Numbered from the stretch's first letter, positions 1 through 10,454 are shown. The stretch: 64,000 bases of DNA from Lateolabrax maculatus (GCA_031216445.1 CM062212.1:2295001-2359000); one strand, 5' to 3'. The notes: generated by a model from the letters alone, not told the origin. Program-made: numbers and translations.

Positions 1-300
1 TCGCTTGACGTTGATCACGCTGTTAGCATTAGCATTTAGCTCTGGCACAAGGAATTTGCAGCTTTCAGCTGATTTAAGCGGCCGACAGACACAGAGGATC
101 TCATGTTTGTTTTTAATCGTTTGTACCTGAAGCTGAAACGTTATTTCCGGTCGCGGTTCTGTTCGTTTCTGACCGTGAACGTACTCGAAGCTAACGCGGC
201 TAATGCTAACAGCAGAGAGTTCAAGTTAAAGTTAAATTTTTTTATTCCACGTTTCTTTTCAAATTATTGATTCCAAATGCTAGAAGAGTTTCCTCGTTGT
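1..300 (+). promoter_or_regulatory. ndufaf7: probable ndufaf7 promoter and first-exon region
   Basis: This stretch has more CpG than the AT-rich sequence that follows (for example around 80-90 and 148-205) and lies just upstream of the first recognisable ndufaf7 exon. An ATG at 103 opens a short frame rich in Phe, Arg and Lys, as expected of a mitochondrial presequence. The only donor in the right phase for the exon at 797 is a weak GT at 161. A second ATG at 277 reaches an in-phase donor at 308 (GTAAAA), but its peptide is acidic. The first exon is therefore unresolved. In mammals cebpz lies next to this end; no cebpz coding sequence is visible here. Confidence 0.4.
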
Positions 301-796
301 ATCTGGAGTAAAACACAGCAGGATGAGGGTTTGTTGTGGTGTGAAAACAAAGCAGCTGATCAGCAGAATCTTCAGCCCATCAGCAGGTGATCGATTCATT
401 CATGATAACATGATTTAATTAGAATAACGGACTGAACACAAACATGACCCGGGCACAGCAACGTGTCATGCTGTGGAACCTTAACTTGCATGTTTTCTGT
501 GATACTTGATGTATTTTTGACATAATTTAAGGTTTTATTTCACATTTATTGCTTATTTCATTGGCCATCGTCCCTTATTGTTGAGTAGTTGGTGTATTGT
601 TTTGCAAGTTATGTAAGTTTTTTTGACTATATTTTAATTTTATAACAAAAGTGAAATTGTTTTGATATTAAGTTAATAAGGCTCTTTCACCATACAACCT
701 TACAACGTCAGTTTTAAACTATCTGAAAGGACAGATTGCACTGTTTATTATTAATAAAACAATATAGAAATGTATAAATATATTTGTGTTTGACAG

Positions 797-957
797 GTCG
801 GTGTCCAGCAGCTCAGGCCAGACTCTTCTGCAGCCCGCCAGCAGGTGAGGAAAAGCCACGCCCCTCCATGCTGCGACACCTGACCTCCAAAATAAAAGCC
901 ACAGGTCCGATTACGGTGGCGGAGTACATGAGGGAGGTGCTCACCAACCCTGTGACG
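797..957 (+). CDS. ndufaf7: ndufaf7 exon 2 (first recognised coding exon)
   Basis: Follows an AG at 795-796 and ends at a GTACGT donor. It begins with two bases of a split codon and ends in phase 0. It encodes the end of the presequence region and MLRHLTSKIKATGPITVAEY...VLTNP, a highly conserved NDUFAF7 block. The 5' boundary is less certain than the 3' one: a second AG after a pyrimidine stretch lies at 832-833, and a strong donor-like CAG|GTGAGG lies inside the exon at 845. Confidence 0.85.
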
Positions 958-3900
958 GTACGTGATGATCAGGCACCCTGAAGTACTTCTATTGTGATGT
1001 AATAATGAACAAGACAACAACGCTTACTGGAAACTTGATATTTAGTTGCTTTTATTGTGAAAAACTTTGTAACTTTTGTTTTGAAAAGTGCCGTAAAACC
1101 AAGTCTTTACTTAGCAACCATTCTGTCCCTAGCAACCGCCCAGAATCACCATAACAACCACTGCATATGCCCTATAGCCACCAAGCAATGATCAATAATC
1201 ACCAAAAATATCACAGCAACCAGCCTCCACTCAGATCACCATAGCAACCACCAAGGAACGCCATAACAACCACATAGCAACCTAGCCAAAATATTCATTA
1301 AAGTATTGATTATTAGTATTTGATTAATTATGTAGTCAACATAATGTAAAAAGATGTGAAATAAATTAAGTTCCCAGAGCTCAAAATGGTTTCTTCGGAT
1401 TGGAGCTGCAACAATTAGTGGATTCATCGATTAGTCGATACACAGAAAATTAATCAGCTGCAATTTATTTTGATAATCAGTTGGTTGTTTGGGTCATATT
1501 TTAAGCTTAAACTTAAAAGAAAGTGATCACAAGATTAAACCATGAGGAATTTTCTGTTGATTTCCTTTTAATTAATTGACCAATCAATTCAGGACCAGTG
1601 GGTGTTGATTCTCAGTGGGATTGGCAGTACTAACAGTGCTTTCTCATAATATCAATGGTAATATCAAACATCTTCCTTTATGGAGCTTTTAAAAGCCACT
1701 TATTGATCTCAGTCTTTTTACAATAACATTAAAGGAGTCTGGTTATTTAAAATGATCATGTGCTGTCCAAAGATGCCTGTTTTTCACCAGTATTTTCTTT
1801 ACTCAATTTCTGTTTTAATAATTTACATTTTTAAGACTTGAAATAGTTTCACAGCCTCTGGTGCTGCCCGTCGTCCTTCGTTCAGACTGATTGGTTTTCT
1901 CTTTCAGGGTTATTATGTGCGGAACAACATGCTGGGACCTGACGGAGATTTCATCACATCACCAGAAATCAGTCAGATTTTCGGAGAGGTGAGGCGGGAA
2001 AAGAAATAAACTCAGATACACAGTTAGATCTGACAAGTGTCGTGTGTCTCACTTTGTTACAGGAGTTCATTTGAGATTAAATATTATTATACATTATGTT
2101 TAATATATATTTTTTTATTATCTATGATTAAATACCTATTAACATTTGTTTTACATTACTTTCAGATTTATATAGTGTTAGATGGTAATATAATATCAGC
2201 TGTTTCAACATTTCAATATTTACCTTTTATACAAAAGTTATGAAATGTTAAGATCAATGATTAACGGTTTATAACAACTTTCTTAAACATAAATTACAAT
2301 CACAGCATCAGGTTTATTTCTTTGTTTCATCAGTAATAAAAGTATTTCATATTTAAACAAAAGAAAGAAAAGCAAACTAATGTTTGCATCTTTTTTTAAG
2401 CAGATTAATTAACAGGGTTGGGAAACAAATTCTCTTACCTCAGTTAGAAAAGAGAACCTGTGACGGCACCTTTGGCTGTTTCTTCGAGCTGTCTGTTGTT
2501 GTGTTTACAGTCTTTGAACATGCTTTATGCTTCATGCTCCCTCCAGCTGATCGGTGTGTGGATCCTCAGTGAGTGGATGGGAGCAGGTCATCCCCAACAG
2601 CTGCAGCTGGTCGAGCTCGGACCCGGAAAAGGATCGTTGGCCAGCGACGTCCTCAGAGTACGAACTTCATGCATCATACTTTCACAACCTTTTGTCACTT
2701 TATAAATTATAAGTTTTTTGAATGCAGTTTGGTTACCAGCTATGACTGTTGACTACTGTTTCTTGGCCTGGGAGCCATGACAAAGTGTTTTTCTCTCTCC
2801 AGGTGTTCAGTCAGTTGCAGTCGGTGCTGGGCGGGGCCTCTGTGTCTCTTCACCTGGTCGAGGTGAGTCCGGCGCTGAGTCATCTCCAGGCCCAGAATCT
2901 GACCGGGAACCGCAGCCAGGAGGCGGATGCCGAGGATGAGCCGGTTTACCGGCGCGGGGAAACTGCTGCTGGGCTGCCGGTGTCGTGGTACCGACGCCTG
3001 GACGACGTCCCCACAGGTACACCAAAACAGAGCAGTGTCGTACTATTGCATATGTTATTTTACTTCACACCATGTAAGGAAGTAAATTTGGTTAATTATC
3101 TTATAGTTTCTCTCTTCTTCTCACAGGATTCAGCATCTTTCTCGCTCACGAGTTCTTCGACGCTCTGCCAATCCACAAATTTCAGGTCAGCTTAAAGCCC
3201 CCATGTGTGGTAATTCTTGTGTAATTATTGCTCGTTTGATCAGTATTTCTTTGGTGAAAATCGTCTCCATGTGTCTGGGTTGTGGCGGCCTGTATTGCTG
3301 CGCGTATAACCACCAGATGGTGCCAAAGTGTAATTAAAAAAGTCCAATAAAACACAGGAACAAAGACAAATTAAACTCTATCAGCTGAGTGATCAAAGGC
3401 TGCAGCTGCATTAGGAGCTTCAGTGAGAATTTCTGAACAGTTTTTATTTAATCTTACTGGAGTATTTTTCACACTGACAAACTAATGTTTGGATTGTGTC
3501 CAAACTTTCATGTCTGTTTTTGAAGATCCGGGCGAAGAAGAACTAAAGTGTTCTGTGTCTCGATGTGACGCTTCCTGTGTGACGGGATGAGAAAAAAACA
3601 CATTGTGTTATTTGTTTGGCTTGTTTGATTTTTAGAACCTGTGATAAAGAGACCAAACGTCCGGTGAGCTGCTCTCATTCCTGCCACACATTTCTCTGTG
3701 GTGCTCTGGATTCTTTGGCGTTGTTGAAACCTGCAAAGGAAACAAAGAAACCCCTCTCAGGTGCTCTGTACTGGCCTGTCTGAGTTTCTCTTTGTGTTTG
3801 TGTTGGGTAGAGGACGCAGAAGGGCTGGAGGGAGGTGCTGGTGGACATCGACCCGGAGAAGCCGGACCAGCTGAGGTTCGTCGTGGCGCCGTCTCCGACT

Positions 3901-5656
3901 CTGGCCTCGTCCACGCTCGTGCAGGTTGGTAACAGCATCTTTTAGCTGAATATCATCAGGCTGAAATATTAAGAGAGCAAGAGACCACTGACTCATATCC
4001 TACACAAGATCGCACCACAAGGTCCGTTAGCGGCTGGTCTGGAGCTTTCGACCGCATCACACAGTCTTCCTCAGCAGATAAGAGTTGCTCAGTTGTCATG
4101 GAATGGGAGATGTTTATATTTCCATTTTTCTGAGCAGGTTTAAGGACTTCTCGTCTTGTTTCCAAGATCGAGGATGAGCTTTGAACCTGATTTTCTTTAA
4201 GTCAGCATGAAAGAAAAGTCCTTAAAGGGAGAGTTCAATAGATGGCGGCCCCAGTCTGGAGAAGCAGGCAGCTGAACTGATGGAGCCCTTATATCGCTCT
4301 CTTCAAAGCCACCAGACTCCCTTGACAAAAACAGTAATTTAACCTTGCAGAACCTGAGAGTTGCTGGTGTTCTGCTGCCTCGATCGGTTAGTTTGTTTGT
4401 GTTATTGTGTAACTTTGGTGTTTTAATACGTAAGTTCGGATCAGAAAACAACGCGTTACGACGTGAAACGAGGCATCGCTGGACTCGCAACTCCCGTGTT
4501 CTGCGAGGTAAAATCACAGTTTTTGTCAAAGGAGTCTGGTGGCTGTGAAGAGAGCGATGTAACGTGGCTCATCCAGGAGCAGCAATGAAGGGCTGGAAAT
4601 ACAAATGTCAAGACTTGTTAAAGCAGAGGAGGTTCAACTTTAAAGTACAAATGAACAACGTCTTTAATGTTTTAAACACTGTGGAAATGAACTCCTCAGA
4701 TTTACTCCTGGAGGTTTGTTTTATAGCCTCCATCTGGGTTTTATTGCCCACATTTATACCAGCTATACATTCGCAGCCTGTTTGATTTGGCCTCTCCGGC
4801 TCACTTCAGACACTTTGAACATCCTGCCAGAGGCCTGACATCATCATCATCATCATCCTCATCAGTCTGTTTGGATGAAGAACCTGCTCTTAAATCCAGT
4901 TTGAGGGCTGGTGCTCAGAGTTCAGCCTCCATTATCATCAAACCAGACACAAACCATGAAAAGTTTGAAGAAAAGAGGGATTAATTTCTAATTGAGGTCG
5001 TCTGCGTTTTCACATTTAAACAATGGGCTGTTTTAGCTGGTTTCTACATCCAAAGAGGAATTAGTCTGTGATGTGGTAACTATAAACCAGTGAAAACTTC
5101 ACTCAGAAACTCAGAAAAGCAGCTGTTGGTGATGATGCACTGAGCATTTCTGCTTTTATTTAGCTGTTTGCCGTATTTTTTCTGGGTGATGAGTCAAACA
5201 CACAGCAGGTTCTTCACAATATGTTTCAAGAAGCTCCAGAAGCTGTTTGAGTTTCCTCTTATTTTCTCCTATTTTGTACGAGCATTTAACACAGAGAGCA
5301 GAAACAGACCAGAATGCACTGCAGCTACAGGACAAATTTGAGTTTTAAATACTGGACGATTTTCATTCTCTTTCCTGAGAAGAATACGTTTCTTTTTGAT
5401 AACTATTGTTATTTTATGTGAAAAGATAATCATATATCCTCATCTAACAATTCAAACAATCTGGTTTTACTAACAGGGCTGCAAATTGTGATTTAAGGCT
5501 CCAACTAACATTTATTTTCATTAGTGGTGGTAGTTAAATAGTAACTAGAGGTTAAGGTAAAGGCAAAAAATCCTCTAGAGGCAGATCAGGTTTGACATTA
5601 TTGTTTGATAAATAACTTTTATTAATTCATCAAGTCATTTATTATTGATAAAGTTA

Positions 5657-5708
<52 letters not shown>

Positions 5709-8039
5709 GCGGATGAAAGGCGGGGTCATGTGGAGGTGTGTGCAGAGGGCGGAGTCATCGTCCAGCAGCTGGCCCGCAGGATCATCAAGGACGGCGGCGC
5801 GGCGCTGATCGCCGACTACGGCCACGACGGGACCAAGACAGACACGTTCAGAGTTAAGATGGCCGCTTTATGGGGGACACCAACAGCTCTGTCCCAACAA
5901 CTGTCTTTAAGTAGCGCGTAATATTGAGAGATTATATTTTCTGTTATTTATAGTGAGAGTTTCTGAGGTTTTGTCGTCCTTATTTACAGGTTTGAGTTCA
6001 AGGAGAATAATTAAATTACCTCTTAAATGTATCAATCATCTCGTCCAACTCTGGAGTGAATAAGTGTACTTCCCAAAATGAAAATGTAGTTTTATAATAA
6101 TATATATTGAAACTGCAATATAAAATGCCATATCTTAATATATAAATGATCTGACAACATTTAACAATTATATTTGACATTTTAAAAATACAACCAGTGT
6201 ATCATCTGCTGTACTTTTGATGCACAACTGATGTTTCTTTTACTTTACAGATCAGTAATTCAAATAACAGCATGTAAATATAAGTTTTTAGCTTAGTTCA
6301 GCTGCAAAATGAGTGAACAGATTGAAAGTGCCAAAGTAAAAAGTAATCTCTGAGTATTTAACTTTTTAAGAGGACGTATCATCTTTTCTAAGAATGAAGC
6401 AACAGATGACCTGCTGGAGTTTTTTAATATTTTGGGATCTCTCTCTTTAAATGTAAATTTTAGCTGTTCATATTTACCAAGAATCCACTTTGTGTCTAAA
6501 GCTCTGTCGTCTTTGTGAGGACCACACTGTAAAGTGAGGACAGTCACTTTGTCCGATCCTCTCTTCGGTTTTAGTCGAAGGAAACAGATGTAGGAAGCAG
6601 TGAAGCTCATGTGTTGCAGGCGGAGAGGAAACCAGGCTCGCCGCTCCTCTTCCCCGACTCCCGACTCCTCGTCTCCCTCTGACATGTTCACTTTCTCAAT
6701 TCAAATGAACTCATTCTGAATTTTCTCCAAATTCATTTTTAAGGACATTTCATTGTCCACATCAGTATTACCAATAATAACTGAAATGATCCTGAAATGT
6801 GCATTTTATTCAGATTTCTTGATGCTAAATATGACTCTGTGAATATGTAATACCCATAAAACAGTGATGGTGCTTTAATCACATAGTAGGCCTGGTTACT
6901 GCCGTATGTGAGGGTTTTATTGGCTCAGAGAACTGAAGCGACTCGAATACTTTCAGTTCCAAACCAACAGAGAGAAAATGAGGCTCAACCTTCGTTTTTT
7001 TCTTTTTCTTTTTCCTTTTTAATTGGTCAGGGTTTCAAAGGTCACCAGCTCCACGACGTCCTGTCCTCCCCCGGCTCGGCCGACCTCACCGCTGACGTGG
7101 ACTTCAGCTACCTGCGGAGGATGGCGGGAGAGGGCGTGGCCTGCCTGGGACCTGTCACTCAGGGGACGTTCCTGAAAAACATGGGCATCGACTCCCGACT
7201 GCAGGTGAGTCCGATGGTCCGAAAAAAAATCATTATATTAATCGTTAAAGTATCTTTGGCCATAAATAAATTAGGGTGCTTTATATCATATTTTTCTATG
7301 TTCTATATAAAAATTCATCTAATTTAATCAAATGTTCAAGGACCCAACTGGATTTCTGAGGCTGATTGTGATATTTTATAGTTTTAAAAAGTCCAATAAC
7401 GATATTACAACATCTATAACAATAAGACAAACAAACGTTTTTGCTCCAATTGTACTAACCTTTGGTAAAACACACAATGATAATACAATTAAAGGTGCTG
7501 AATGAACATCAGTTGTGTCGAAGGCGATGAGTAGAAGTGGCCCAGATTGGTTATTAAAATGTTGGGGTGCATTTTGAGACAAAAGTCAGATTTCATCCTG
7601 AACCTTTGGAGGCTTCACAACAAGCTTTGATGCTGTCAGTGTGCACAGAGTCATCTGATTCATTGTTAATATAAAACATACTGAGTAGTAGCTGTAATGA
7701 CATTATTGACACGGGAAAATTGTGCAGTGAACGAGAAAAGAGCTCAGACTGGAAACCAGAAACAACAAGATCCTCTGAGAAACAAACCTTCTAACTCCCC
7801 GTGGTTCTGTGCAGGTTCTGCTGAGGAACTGCAGCGACGCGTCCACCAGGAAGCAGCTGATCGGCAGCTACGACATGCTGACCAACCCCGCCAAGATGGG
7901 CGAGCGCTTCCACTTCTTCAGCCTGCTGCACCACAGCCGGCTGGCCAAACCCAAGAAACCAGAGGGGCTGAAGCTGGAGAAGAAGAGCAGCCCGGCGCCG
8001 CTGCCTGTGGCCGGATTCACCGAGCTCAGCTTCTCCTGA
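797..8039 (+). CDS. ndufaf7: NADH dehydrogenase complex I assembly factor 7 (protein-arginine methyltransferase), spliced gene
   Basis: NDUFAF7 is a mitochondrial-matrix SAM-dependent methyltransferase that symmetrically dimethylates an arginine of the complex I subunit NDUFS2 early in assembly. Nine coding exons here (797-957, 1908-1988, 2547-2657, 2803-3016, 3127-3185, 3811-3924, 5709-5852, 7031-7204, 7815-8039) join in phase and give about 427 residues. With a short first exon that is close to the human 441. Recognisable blocks in order are the MLRHL...ITVAEYM start, GDFITSPEISQIFGE, the SAM-binding VELGPGKG motif, HLVEVSP, AHEFFDALPIHKFQ, ADYGHDGTKTDTFR, ADVDFSYLRRM and GERFHFF. The region before MLRHL aligns only loosely with the human presequence. 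The gene runs tail to tail with prkd3. The start is uncertain because the first exon is unresolved. Confidence 0.95.
1085..1290 (+). repeat. degenerate tandem repeat of ATAGCAACCA words
   Basis: TAGCAACC, ATAACAACCA, CACAGCAACCA, CCATAGCAACCACC and CATAGCAACC recur at irregular spacing of about 15 to 40 bp. Confidence 0.7.
1400..1515. repeat. ATTAATCG-type dispersed repeat
   Basis: GAGCTGCAACAATTAGTGGA, TTCATCGATTAGTCGATACA and CAGAAAATTAATCAGCTGCA ATTTATTTTGATAATC. One end of the family consensus is visible (GCTGCAAC...). Confidence 0.8.
1908..1988 (+). CDS. ndufaf7: ndufaf7 exon 3
   Basis: TTTCAG acceptor and GAG|GTGAGG donor, 27 in-frame codons, phase 0 at both ends. Encodes GYYVRNNMLGPDGDFITS plus PEISQIFGE, the block just before the SAM-binding fold in the family. 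Confidence 0.95.
2547..2657 (+). CDS. ndufaf7: ndufaf7 exon 4 (SAM-binding motif)
   Basis: CCTCCAG acceptor and AGA|GTACGA donor, 37 codons, phase 0 at both ends. Encodes LIGVWILSEWM and QLVELGPGKGSLASDVLR. The ELGPGKG glycine-rich loop is the SAM-binding motif I of this methyltransferase family (human ELGPGRG). Confidence 0.95.
2803..3016 (+). CDS. ndufaf7: ndufaf7 exon 5
   Basis: CTCTCCAG acceptor and ACAG|GTACAC donor. Encodes VFSQLQSVLG...SLHLVEVSPALSHLQAQNLT and ends at WYRRLDDVPT. A stretch in the middle (around 2910-2945) is rich in Glu, Asp and Ala and poorly conserved against human, as expected of a surface loop. Ends after one base of a Gly codon. Confidence 0.93.
3127..3185 (+). 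CDS. ndufaf7: ndufaf7 exon 6
   Basis: CTCACAG acceptor and CAG|GTCAGC donor, 59 bp. With the split Gly codon it encodes GFSIFLAHEFFDALPIHKFQ, the near-invariant AHEFFD block of the family. Confidence 0.95.
3811..3924 (+). CDS. ndufaf7: ndufaf7 exon 7
   Basis: Acceptor GGGTAG and donor CAG|GTTGGT, 38 codons in phase 0. Encodes RTQKGWREVLVDIDPE...LRFVVAPSPT, matching the human GWREVFVDIDP...LRFVLAPSAT segment. The intron that follows (3925-5708) holds a foldback element and ends in a long TG repeat. Confidence 0.93.
4225..4600. mobile_element. foldback (long inverted-repeat) element, MITE-like
   Basis: Two arms of roughly 90 bp, about 4293-4383 and 4473-4560, are inverted copies of each other around a spacer of about 90 bp. 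The sequence TCGCTCTCTTC near 4294 returns as GAAGAGAGCGA near 4547. GCCACCAGACTCC returns as GGAGTCTGGTGGC, GACAAAAACAG as its near-complement, and CAGAAC...GAGTTGC likewise. This fits a non-autonomous DNA transposon. Outer limits and target-site duplication were not determined. Confidence 0.7.
5505..5535. repeat. terminal fragment of the ATTAATCG-type dispersed repeat
   Basis: GCTCCAACTAACATTTATTT TCATTAG resembles the usual end of the repeat family described at 1400-1515. Short and degenerate. Confidence 0.35.
5659..5706 (+). repeat. (TG)n microsatellite abutting a 3' splice site
   Basis: About 24 uninterrupted GT units run directly into TAG|GCG, the acceptor of the ndufaf7 exon at 5709. 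It takes the place of the usual polypyrimidine tract. Confidence 0.97.
5709..5852 (+). CDS. ndufaf7: ndufaf7 exon 8
   Basis: Acceptor is GTGTGTAG at the end of a TG repeat; donor AGA|GTTAAG. 48 codons, phase 0. Encodes ADERRGHVEVCAEGGVIVQQ, then AALIADYGHDGTKTDTFR, the conserved ADYGHDG block. High GC in the exon contrasts with the repeat before it. Confidence 0.95.
7031..7204 (+). CDS. ndufaf7: ndufaf7 exon 9
   Basis: Acceptor TTGGTCAG after a T-rich tract; donor CAG|GTGAGT. 58 codons, phase 0. Encodes GFKGHQLHDVLSSPGSADLT, ADVDFSYLRRM and TFLKNMGID, all near-identical to the vertebrate family. Confidence 0.96.
7815..8039 (+). CDS. ndufaf7: ndufaf7 last coding exon
   Basis: Acceptor TGTGCAG; runs to a TGA at 8037-8039. 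Encodes VLLRNCSDASTRKQLIGSYD, then MLTNPAKMGERFHFFSLLHH and the C-terminal AGFTELSFS (human AGFSELAWQ). A lysine-rich stretch (KPKKPEGLKLEKK) precedes the end. Confidence 0.96.
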   Translation, partial: VLLRNCSDASTRKQLIGSYDMLTNPAKMGERFHFFSLLHHSRLAKPKKPEGLKLEKKSSPAPLPVAGFTELSFS

Positions 8040-8400
8040 GGGTCCGGCAGCAGGTCAGAGAAGTCCAGGAATTATCTCAGCTGTTCTGGGGAGGTTTTGG
8101 AGCTCGGACGGACATTACGGGACATTTTACAGGATGAAGCTCTTTTATTTCAAACACTCATTCAGAAGATCATGTCCGCGGGACAGCGCTGTTTTTACAG
8201 CTGACTTTAAAAAAACGTTGATGGATGACGGCGTGCACGTCTCTAATTTAGAGAGAAAAAGAAGGACAAAGAAGAAACTTGCTGTGTTTCACCAGATTTT
8301 CATGTCCAACACGAAGAGACAGTTTCTCTTAAAGTCAATTGTAAAGTTATTTTGATTTAAAAATGCAAGAAAATAAAACATTTTGTGCATTTTTTGACAT
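8040..8400 (+). other. ndufaf7: ndufaf7 3' untranslated region
   Basis: No conserved coding sequence follows the stop codon. The first poly(A) signal downstream is AATAAA at 8372-8377, which predicts a 3' UTR of about 350 bases. Confidence 0.7.
8372..8377 (+). terminator. ndufaf7: AATAAA poly(A) signal of ndufaf7
   Basis: Canonical hexamer about 330 bp after the stop codon, followed by a T-rich stretch (TTTTTTGAC). Confidence 0.75.
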
Positions 8401-8405
8401 TTATT
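8400..8405 (-). terminator. prkd3: AATAAA poly(A) signal, candidate distal signal of prkd3
   Basis: TTTATT on the plus strand reads AATAAA on the prkd3 strand. It lies 22 bp beyond the ndufaf7 signal. If used, the prkd3 3' UTR is about 1.9 kb. Confidence 0.45.
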
Positions 8406-10280
8406 GATTTACACGGTGACAAAGTGAAAAAGACATTTTGTATTTTACAAATTCTACAGTTGTGAAGCCATGTTTCCTGAGAGCGTGCGGACACCTGACA
8501 CCGAGCGACAGGAGAAAACTGTGACAGGGGTCAGAGGTCATGCGGCGGCAGGAGGATCTTTTTCCTCCCCGCTGCGCCGTCTCCTGGCCGCCGGCCCTCG
8601 TCCACATCTTGAAGCAGTTAGGTGAGCTCACAGTTGTGCAGCAGCCATTCACAACGAGCCCGCCGCTCCTCCGGTAGCAATTAAAAGATCCAGTTACACA
8701 TGTGGGGGGGTCGCTGCCAAAACAAGCAGCCGTCCTGCAGAGGAGCGGCGGAGCGAGGCGATCATGTTCAGGATTGGTAATTAAATGATCGTTTCCAAAC
8801 ATCCTGCTGCAGATCGTTATCGGCTTTTCCTCTGTTTCAGGAGGGTCTGTGTGTTTTTTTTTGTCTGGCCAGGTTTGATGAGTCAATTTGGAAGAAATTA
8901 GAGGATTTTATAAACGCCTCCAAACTGAAGGTTTCTAGCCTTGAAACTCCCACCAAAATCCAACTTTAGTTTGGGGTTAGACACAATTTAAGCAACATTT
9001 ATCAAACTTTCTGGCTCAGTTTATACCTCTGAAATGAAGATTTAAACACATAAACATGCAGGGTGAACCAAACAAAGTACAAAAACATTTGAAGACATTT
9101 TAGACTTCATAGCAAACATATGGCTCCATTGGTTTCTGTGTCATCAACATGACACAACATTTCTTGCAAAAATATAAAACGTGTGAAGTAAATTCTCAGG
9201 CTGGAGTCAGATCAGGATCAACAGTTCAGTCTTTTTTAGTTTTGTTTTCTCAGGCAGGTTTCCACAGAAAGACAAAGAAGGACAATAGCAGCTCGATTCT
9301 CAGCTCGTCTTCATCCAAAGTTACAGAAAGAATCACTCTGAAATAACTGATAATAATTTGTTTCTCTGCAAAAGTAAAGTTAAATGGTGTCTGCTCCTCA
9401 ATTCAACTGAGTTGAAATAATCCTAAAAAACTTCCTAAACACTAAAAAAATCAATTAGTTATTGCTGGTGGCTTTTTAGATGGATTGACATATTCAGACC
9501 TTCATGGTCCCCAGAAGATGAATCCTAATGACTTTTCATTTTAAGTATCTTAAATGTAAGTATATTGAATTCTTGTTATTAAATTTTGTTTTCCAGCGTG
9601 TGATGAACATTTCAGTTCTGTTTTTAACTCGGGAGAAGTTTACATTTGCAGATGAACAAACCAAACATTATTATCAGTGAAATTCCCCTTTTAAAGAGTT
9701 TCCCAATAGTGCAAAGACTTCCCAACAAGGAACATGAAAATAAAAATAAAGCATCGTTACAGTCACATAATCAAGACACAAACATGTTCGTTTCTTCTGT
9801 GTTCCACTTTAACAGAAGGTGGAAATTGTCTCACGTCTCTACACGGCTACATGAGCTCTAAAATATAACAACGACATCATAAAAATATTCTATTTGAGCT
9901 GGAAAAGTATATAAAGGCTCTGGGTTTGTTTGGAACTAGCCCTTCTGCAGCTTGACTGGCAGTTTATTGAATGTTGACATATTTTGGCTCACGGTGTTTT
10001 TGTTACGACTTGTAGAAAAACAATGAAAGGAAAAATGTAAGATGTGTTATAATTAAAATGATCTGGACCTGAATTATCGCCACAGTGAGCGTGTTGTCAC
10101 AGCGTCCTCACGCAGCTGCCTGACCGCCGCGTCCTGGTGATCCACGAACACGCCGCGCCGCCTTGGGGAAAACACACATCACGGTCTCCATGGTGACACA
10201 TGGACTCCAGAGGGTCCGCCGGGGGACTCCTCCTCGGATCTACTGCTTCCTTGTAGGAAATGTTCACCCTGCGGGGGCCT
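8406..10280 (-). other. prkd3: prkd3 3' UTR / convergent intergenic region
   Basis: No exon of either gene is seen here. The first AATAAA on the minus strand after the prkd3 stop that I noticed is at 9963-9968 (plus-strand TTTATT), giving a short UTR of about 320 bases. A distal one is at 8400-8405. The sequence is AT-rich and unremarkable apart from GC-richer patches at 8520-8780. Confidence 0.5.
9963..9968 (-). terminator. prkd3: AATAAA poly(A) signal, candidate proximal signal of prkd3
   Basis: TTTATT on the plus strand (AGTTTATTGAA), about 315 bp downstream of the prkd3 stop codon at 10281-10283. Confidence 0.45.
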
Positions 10281-10454
10281 CTAGGGGTCCTCCTCCATGT
10301 CGTCCAGGTTGGGAGACATGATGAAGTGTTTGGGGTAGTGCAGGCCTCTCTCGTCGGCGTGCTCCTCCCAGCGGGCGTCGTCGCTCTCGTGGGTGATGTA
10401 GCGCTCGCCCCGCCGCGTCTCGAACTCCCGGAGGTCCAGCCAGGTCTGGTAGTC
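10281..10454 (-). CDS. prkd3: prkd3 last coding exon (C-terminal tail)
   Basis: Acceptor TTGCAG|GAC; 57 codons and a TAG stop at 10281-10283. Encodes DYQTWLDLREFETRRGERYI, THESDDARWEEHA and YPKHFIMSPNLDDMEEDP. The DDMEEDP end is diagnostic for PRKD3 over PRKD1 and PRKD2. Confidence 0.96.
   Translation of the reverse strand, partial: DYQTWLDLREFETRRGERYITHESDDARWEEHADERGLHYPKHFIMSPNLDDMEEDP

Noticed and set aside
2807..3025. 72-codon open frame antisense to ndufaf7 exon 5
   Set aside because: Shadow of the GC-rich coding exon.
4197..4548. Open frames of 67 and 110 codons on opposite strands
   Set aside because: Both lie in the inverted repeat element and have no conserved domain; they are by-products of the palindrome.
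6293..6691. 132-codon open frame on the minus strand in an ndufaf7 intron
   Set aside because: No recognisable domain, splice signal or conservation; not supported as a gene.
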